A stretch of 64,000 nt of DNA from Streptococcus sp. DD12 (lineage in GTDB: Bacteria; Bacillota; Bacilli; Lactobacillales; Streptococcaceae). Shown here piece after piece: positions 59,289-64,000 of this stretch. How positions within the stretch are numbered: the stretch's first letter is position 1; each line of letters begins with the position of its first letter. The notes under the pieces are model-generated. The model worked only from the letters and a program-made list of their open reading frames with translations. It ran no database searches and was not told the origin of the DNA. Position numbers and translations under genes: made by a program. The stretch lies in assembly GCF_001578885.1 (NCBI RefSeq), contig NZ_KQ969495.1:913123-977122 (forward strand). The letters are read 5' to 3'.

Positions 59289-61184
59289 TTACCAAATGAT
59301 GATACGATCTTCTGGTTTTCGCCACATACCATCACCTTCACTCACCTCAAAGGCGTCAATGAAGGCGTCAAAGTTCGGCACTTGAACATTGGTCCGCAAT
59401 TTTCCTGGTGCATGCACATCAACACTAGCCAACATCTGCATGTATTCAGGACGTGCCTTCATGCGCCAAATGGTCGCAAAGCTTTCAAAGTAAGCCTTAG
59501 CAGAATAATCTGCTTCTCTTTGAGCAGCTTCTAAAGCACAAGCCAAACCACCCAAATCAGCCACATTTTCAGAAACCGTCAGCTTCCCGTTGACCTTAGC
59601 GCCATAGGAATCCAAGCCATCAAATTGGGCCACGACCTGATCGGTACGCTCTTGGAAGGCTTCATAGTCTTCTTTGGTCCACCAGTCCTTCAGACTACCA
59701 TTCTCGTCAAAGGAGGCCCCATTGGTATCAAAAGCATGCGAAATTTCATGGGCAATAACAGCACCAATCCCACCATAGTTGGCTGAAGACGATTGCTGTA
59801 AATCATAAAAAGGCGCTTGCAAGATTGCCGCTGGAAAGACAATCTGATTTTGTTGCGGGTCATAGTAAGCATTGACCATATGGGCTGGCATATGCCATTC
59901 ACTGCGGTCTACGGGTTGATTCCACTTGCTCCAGCTATGCGCGATGGCAATCTGGTCAAAGGCAATGGCATTTTCGACCAAAGACTTGTTGGGGTCAACG
60001 ATTTTCTTTGCATAGGTTTCAGGCAACTTCTCTGGGTAGCCGATATGCGCTGTGATGGCATTAAGTTTTGTGATAGCTTGTTGTCTAGTCTCTTCTTGCA
60101 ACCAGTCCCGCTTAGCCAAACGTTCCTTATACACATCAATCATGGTTGCCACCTTGGCTTCGACATCTGCCTTGGCTTCTGGGGAGAATTTTTCATCCGC
60201 ATACCACAGGCCCAGTGCTTGACTGAAGTCCGCTGAAGCCAAATAGTAGGCAGCCTTTCTCTTGTCCATGGCTTGTGGTGTCCCAGAAAGCGCACGGCCG
60301 TAGGCACCAGCCTCAACACGCAGGTCATCCGTGAGATAAGAGGTAAAGCTATTAGCGGCCGCTAACAAAAGACCAGCCTTGAGTGCTTCCCAGTTGTTAG
60401 GCGAATAATAGAGACTGGCAAACTCTGTCCAAAACCGCTCTTCAGGGACGATAACCTTGTCAGGAACTTGTCCTAAAATGTCCTCAAAAATTGCGGTGAG
60501 GGGCAGGTCTGGCGCTAAAGCGACAAACTTATCCCAGCTATAGGGGTGGTAAAGTTTTGCGTATTCAGACCCTTCTTCACGGGACAAAACATAGGATGCG
60601 AGTTGAGCGTCCAAGGCAATGACCTTATCCAAGATATCCTTGATTTGTTCCTTGGTAAAGGGAAAATGCCCTAAGACGGTTTCTTGAGTCTGCCGCCATA
60701 AGGCTAGCAATTCAGGGCCTTTTTCATTGTCCGCCTCATAGTAAGTCGTATCAGGCAAGATGATACTTGGCGCTTCAGCCCACAAAACATTGGTTTGGGC
60801 ATCCATAAAGTCAGGGGCAACTGAAAATGGCAGGTCATTTGGCTTGCCCTCTTTTTCAAACTGTGCAATCTTTTGCACAAAGTCTTCAAAAGAGTCCAGT
60901 TCAGCAATAGCCTCAATCCAAGGCAAGGCCGGCTTGACCCCGTCAGCTTCACGCTTGTCATAATCCGCTACCATCCGGTGAAAGGCCACAAAGTTTTCTA
61001 AAATACCATCTTCGGGCACGCCTTGACCAGCCAACCAAGCATCTGTCGTCTCCAGCATGAGCTTTTCGATGCCGTCATTTAAGTCCATAAACCCGCCCGT
61101 GACAGGCTTATCATCTGGGATAACAGCTGTTTTTGCCCATTCGCCATTGATTGCTTCGTAAAAATCATCTTGTAATCGAACCAT
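59289..61184 (-). CDS. pepO: Oligo-endopeptidase O, M13 family
   Basis: The 631-residue zinc metallopeptidase is related to neprilysin, with HEISH in VIAHEISHAFD (about 480) and the second zinc-ligand motif ENVADLGG. No signal peptide is evident at MVRLQDDFYEAINGEW, as in lactococcal PepO. ATG 61184 is chosen because GAGG is 6 nt before it; an upstream ATG at 61202 has no site. It follows dtd by about 20 nt. Confidence 0.96.
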   Translation of the reverse strand: MVRLQDDFYEAINGEWAKTAVIPDDKPVTGGFMDLNDGIEKLMLETTDAWLAGQGVPEDGILENFVAFHRMVADYDKREADGVKPALPWIEAIAELDSFEDFVQKIAQFEKEGKPNDLPFSVAPDFMDAQTNVLWAEAPSIILPDTTYYEADNEKGPELLALWRQTQETVLGHFPFTKEQIKDILDKVIALDAQLASYVLSREEGSEYAKLYHPYSWDKFVALAPDLPLTAIFEDILGQVPDKVIVPEERFWTEFASLYYSPNNWEALKAGLLLAAANSFTSYLTDDLRVEAGAYGRALSGTPQAMDKRKAAYYLASADFSQALGLWYADEKFSPEAKADVEAKVATMIDVYKERLAKRDWLQEETRQQAITKLNAITAHIGYPEKLPETYAKKIVDPNKSLVENAIAFDQIAIAHSWSKWNQPVDRSEWHMPAHMVNAYYDPQQNQIVFPAAILQAPFYDLQQSSSANYGGIGAVIAHEISHAFDTNGASFDENGSLKDWWTKEDYEAFQERTDQVVAQFDGLDSYGAKVNGKLTVSENVADLGGLACALEAAQREADYSAKAYFESFATIWRMKARPEYMQMLASVDVHAPGKLRTNVQVPNFDAFIDAFEVSEGDGMWRKPEDRIIIW

Positions 61185-61203
61185 TCTCGACCTCATTTCC
61201 ATC

Positions 61204-61650
61204 TTATGCGTTATCTTGGGTGTCCAGGATAATCGTCACTGGACCATCATTGACCAAGGAAACTTGCATATCTGCGCCAAACTGTCCTCTTGCTACTGGC
61301 AAATGACGGGCAAGTTCCTCATTGAAAAATTCGTAAAGTTCCTGAGCTTTTTGTGCAGGGGCAGCCCCTGTAAAGCTTGGGCGGTTTCCTTTTTTGGTGT
61401 TAGCAAATAGGGTAAACTGAGAAACGGACAAAATGCTAGCCGAAACATCTGCGGCTGACCGGTTCATCTTGCCCGCTTCGTCGCTGAAAATCCGCATCTG
61501 CCGGATTTTATTGACCGCATAATGCACGTCTTCAGCCGTATCCTTAGGGCCAACTCCCACCAGGAGCAAGAGTCCTTGCCCAATCGCTGCAATCACTTCT
61601 TGTTCGACACTGACTTGCGCCTGTTTAACCCTCTGTATCACAATCCGCAT
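61204..61650 (-). CDS. dtd: D-aminoacyl-tRNA deacylase
   Basis: The 148-residue proofreading enzyme frees tRNA from D-amino acids and glycine. The catalytic-pocket motifs [10 protein letters not shown] and the cross-subunit NxGPVT ([12 protein letters not shown]) are present. It lies 9 nt after rel, a linkage conserved in many Firmicutes. Confidence 0.97.
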   Translation of the reverse strand: MRIVIQRVKQAQVSVEQEVIAAIGQGLLLLVGVGPKDTAEDVHYAVNKIRQMRIFSDEAGKMNRSAADVSASILSVSQFTLFANTKKGNRPSFTGAAPAQKAQELYEFFNEELARHLPVARGQFGADMQVSLVNDGPVTIILDTQDNA

Positions 61651-61659
61651 GCCTGTCTC

Positions 61660-63879
61660 CTATCCATTGGTCCGCTTGACCGAATAAACATCCGGAATAA
61701 CCTTGACCTTATCCACAAGACTGGTCAGAGTCGTCAGATTAGGGACCGCAAAAGTCAGATGGATATTGGCAAATTTCATGTCCTTAGTCGGTTGGGCATT
61801 GACCGAGGAAATATTCTTTGTCGCATTGCTGACGATTTGAAGAACGTCATTTAAAAGGCCTGAACGATTGAGACCGTAAATGTCAATTTCAGCGATATAG
61901 TCACGGTCACGCGCCACATTATCGGCCCAGGCAACATCAATCAAGCGTTGTTCGTAACCATCTTGGCTCTTGATATTGTGGCAATCCACACGATGAATAG
62001 CAACCCCACGCCCCTTGGTGATATAGCCTTCTATGGCATCCCCAGGAACCGGGCTACAGCACTTGGCAATCCGAACCAAGAGCCCAGATGCCCCTTCGAT
62101 AACGACACCACCATCACTAGCAACCTTAAGCACCTGCTTGTTATCGTGCTTAACCTCGCCTTTCATGAGCTTGTCAGCTTCTTCTTTCGCCTTGGCCCTT
62201 TCTTGTTCCCGACGTTCTTTTTCAGTCAGGCGATTGAAAACCGTAATCGGATTAATTTCACCAAAGCCAACCGCCGCATAAAGCGCCTCCTCTGTACGCA
62301 AACTCATCTTTGGTAACAAGTCATCCATATGGCGTTTGTCTAAGTATTGGTTGGCTACAAAACCGTGTTCTTGGAAGGTGTCAACCAAAAGTTCACGCCC
62401 CTTGCTGATGGAGAGTTCCTTGTCTTGATTTTTGAAGAATTGACGGATTTTATTGCGGGCCTTACTGGTTTTAACAATGGTAATCCAGTCACGGCTAGGC
62501 CCAAAAGAATTGCTATTGGTGATGATTTCGACCACATCACCAGTCTTAAGTTTCGTTGTCAGAGGAACCATGCGGCCGTTGACCTTAGCCCCAGTCGCCC
62601 GCTCACCAATTTGTGTGTGCACGGCATAGGCAAAATCAATTGGCACAGACCCTTTTGGCAACTCGCAGACTTCTCCGTTAGGGGTAAAAACATAGACTCG
62701 CTCTGAGAAGATATCTTCCTTAACCGCATCAACAAATTCTTGCGCATCGCCATGAGACGCATCTTGAAGGTCAGCCAGCTCTCGAATCCACTCCATGCTC
62801 AGTTGCGATTCCTTGTCTGTGACCTTACCAGTCATGCCTTTTTTATAGGCCCAGTGAGCGGCAACCCCGTATTCGGCCACCTCATGCATATCTTGCGTTC
62901 GAATCTGAAATTCGATGGGCCCCTTTGGTCCATAAACAGTCGTATGGATGGATTGGTAGCCATTAGACTTGGGATTGGCAATATAGTCCTTGAAACGCCC
63001 TGGCATAGGCCGCCAGAGTTCATGAATATAGCCCAGCATGGCATAGACATCACTCTGCGTCTCCATGATACAACGCACTGCAATCAAATCATAAATCTGA
63101 TCAAAGCGCTTGTTTTTCTTTTTCATCTTGCGATAGATGGAGTAGATATGTTTAGGCCGCCCGTAAATCTTACCGTCTAGCCCCTGCTCGCTCGTGTAAG
63201 TCTTCAGCTTACTGATAATCTCATCTACCAGAGCTTCACGCTCTTGGCGCTTTTCATGCATCATTTGCGAAATCTTATAAAATTCCGCAGGATTCAGGTA
63301 ACGAAAAGCCAAGTCTTCAAGTTCCCACTTGATAGCAGAAATCCCCAAACGATGAGCCAAGGGAGCATAAATTTCCATGGTCTCACGGGAAATTCGCTCT
63401 TGCTTATCCTTGCGCAAGTGCTTGAGCGTCCGCATATTGTGCAGACGGTCCGCTAGTTTGACCAAGATAACCCGAATATCTTTGGACATGGCCATCAGCA
63501 TCTTTTGATGGTTTTCTGCCAATTGTTCCTCGTGGGATTTGTAGGTCACTTTTCCCAGTTTGGTCACACCGTCAACAATATCTCGCACATTGGTCCCAAA
63601 CTTCTTTTCCAGGTCATCCAAGGTTGCATCGGTATCTTCGACCACATCATGCAAGAAACCGCAGGCCACCGTGACCGCATCCAAGTGCAAGCCTGCCAAA
63701 ATCCCTGCTACTTGAATCGGGTGAATAATATAGGGCTCACCAGATTTCCGAAATTGTCCTGAGTGGGCTTCTCGAGCATAGTCCAGCGCCTCTTGCACCA
63801 AAGCCACATCACTGTCACTCAGATAGGCCTGGGTTAACTCGACCACTTCTTCTCCTGTAAGATTCACTTGTTTTGCCAT
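61660..63879 (-). CDS. rel: Bifunctional (p)ppGpp synthetase/hydrolase Rel
   Basis: The 739-residue stringent-response enzyme has these domains in order. The HD hydrolase is about 40-200 (HPIQVAGILAGLHLD, HDVVEDTDATLDDL). The synthetase is about 230-370 (KDYIANPKSNGYQSIHTTVYGP). The TGS domain is about 395-455 (VYVFTPNGEVCELPKGSVPIDFAYAVH). A conserved-cysteine domain (CCSPVPGD) and a C-terminal ACT domain follow. The ATG at 63879 (MAKQVNLTGEE) follows AAGGATG. The frame extends to 63942, but that part overlaps the promoter. Confidence 0.98.
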   Translation of the reverse strand: MAKQVNLTGEEVVELTQAYLSDSDVALVQEALDYAREAHSGQFRKSGEPYIIHPIQVAGILAGLHLDAVTVACGFLHDVVEDTDATLDDLEKKFGTNVRDIVDGVTKLGKVTYKSHEEQLAENHQKMLMAMSKDIRVILVKLADRLHNMRTLKHLRKDKQERISRETMEIYAPLAHRLGISAIKWELEDLAFRYLNPAEFYKISQMMHEKRQEREALVDEIISKLKTYTSEQGLDGKIYGRPKHIYSIYRKMKKKNKRFDQIYDLIAVRCIMETQSDVYAMLGYIHELWRPMPGRFKDYIANPKSNGYQSIHTTVYGPKGPIEFQIRTQDMHEVAEYGVAAHWAYKKGMTGKVTDKESQLSMEWIRELADLQDASHGDAQEFVDAVKEDIFSERVYVFTPNGEVCELPKGSVPIDFAYAVHTQIGERATGAKVNGRMVPLTTKLKTGDVVEIITNSNSFGPSRDWITIVKTSKARNKIRQFFKNQDKELSISKGRELLVDTFQEHGFVANQYLDKRHMDDLLPKMSLRTEEALYAAVGFGEINPITVFNRLTEKERREQERAKAKEEADKLMKGEVKHDNKQVLKVASDGGVVIEGASGLLVRIAKCCSPVPGDAIEGYITKGRGVAIHRVDCHNIKSQDGYEQRLIDVAWADNVARDRDYIAEIDIYGLNRSGLLNDVLQIVSNATKNISSVNAQPTKDMKFANIHLTFAVPNLTTLTSLVDKVKVIPDVYSVKRTNG

Positions 63880-63906
63880 TGCGTCACATCCTTCATTAGT
63901 GTATCT

Positions 63907-63915
63907 ATTGTAACA
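63907..63915 (-). promoter_or_regulatory. Extended -10 promoter of rel
   Basis: TGTTACAAT on the minus strand, hexamer 63912-63907, about 27 nt before the start codon. To its right, 63920-64000 carries a + strand GGAAAG near the edge that may precede a gene outside the window. Confidence 0.5.
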
Positions 63916-64000
63916 TTTTAGCCCAAAAAGAGGAACTGGCAAGGCTAGCCAAGCCTGGTCTTCTGTGGTAAACTGGTAGAAAAACGTTATAAAGGAAAGC

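Noticed and set aside
63920..64000. A + strand gene start at the right edge (AAAGGAAAG)
   Set aside because: No start codon lies within the window, so nothing can be annotated.

Overview
The window is chromosomal DNA from a low-to-moderate GC Firmicute, almost certainly a Streptococcus. The evidence is the streptococcal ATP synthase order (c-a-b-delta-alpha-gamma-beta-epsilon), the division cluster murD-murG-divIB-ftsA-ftsZ-ylmE-sepF-ylmG-ylmH-divIVA-ileS, the mevalonate cluster mvaK1-mvaD-mvaK2-fni, an SMK-box before metK, and a KxYKxGKxW-type serine-rich LPXTG adhesin. The species cannot be fixed from the sequence alone. No tRNA, rRNA, insertion sequence, prophage or CRISPR array was seen.

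Layout. 1-5900: end of a membrane glycerophosphodiester phosphodiesterase, L31, a metallo-beta-lactamase-fold hydrolase, and a leftward operon joining a SAM hydrolase to a complete ECF transporter. 6000-21300: ileS with its T-box leader, the division/cell-wall cluster, a small membrane protein and typA, all leftward. 21400-29200: a small membrane gene with tehB, then the leftward F-type ATP synthase operon. 29460-31810: metK under an SMK (SAM-III) riboswitch, then birA. 31890-37580: a lipase-like protein and the mevalonate operon, which carries rhodanese and MazG-like genes at its end. 37770-40940: mntH, a frameshifted bioY behind a BirA-type operator, a tandem intergenic repeat, ydbC and a small unknown gene. 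41000-44690: ftsX-ftsE-prfB (prfB with its +1 frameshift) and a phosphoesterase. 44820-53380: surface proteins (a 1503-residue serine-rich adhesin and a secreted Tyr/Asn/Gly-rich CAP protein) flanking comEB and a proline peptidase. 53630-63880: uvrA, corA, a DUF1129 protein, a cyclase-family hydrolase, pepO, dtd and rel.

Most of the window is conserved housekeeping. The unusual material is mainly between genes. A roughly 135-nt, multi-hairpin element occurs twice in a 274-bp tandem repeat (39718-40265) and once more, diverged, at 22721-22855. Its outer stem is preserved largely through G-U-compatible changes on the + strand, which suggests a structured RNA that I do not recognise. Other points of interest are three rightward genes with exactly 6 nt between the -10 hexamer and the start codon (likely leaderless mRNAs), a bioY broken by a single-base-type frameshift although its promoter and operator look intact, and the low-complexity Tyr/Asn/Gly-rich CAP protein under a consensus promoter with a cre-like site at the expected transcription start.
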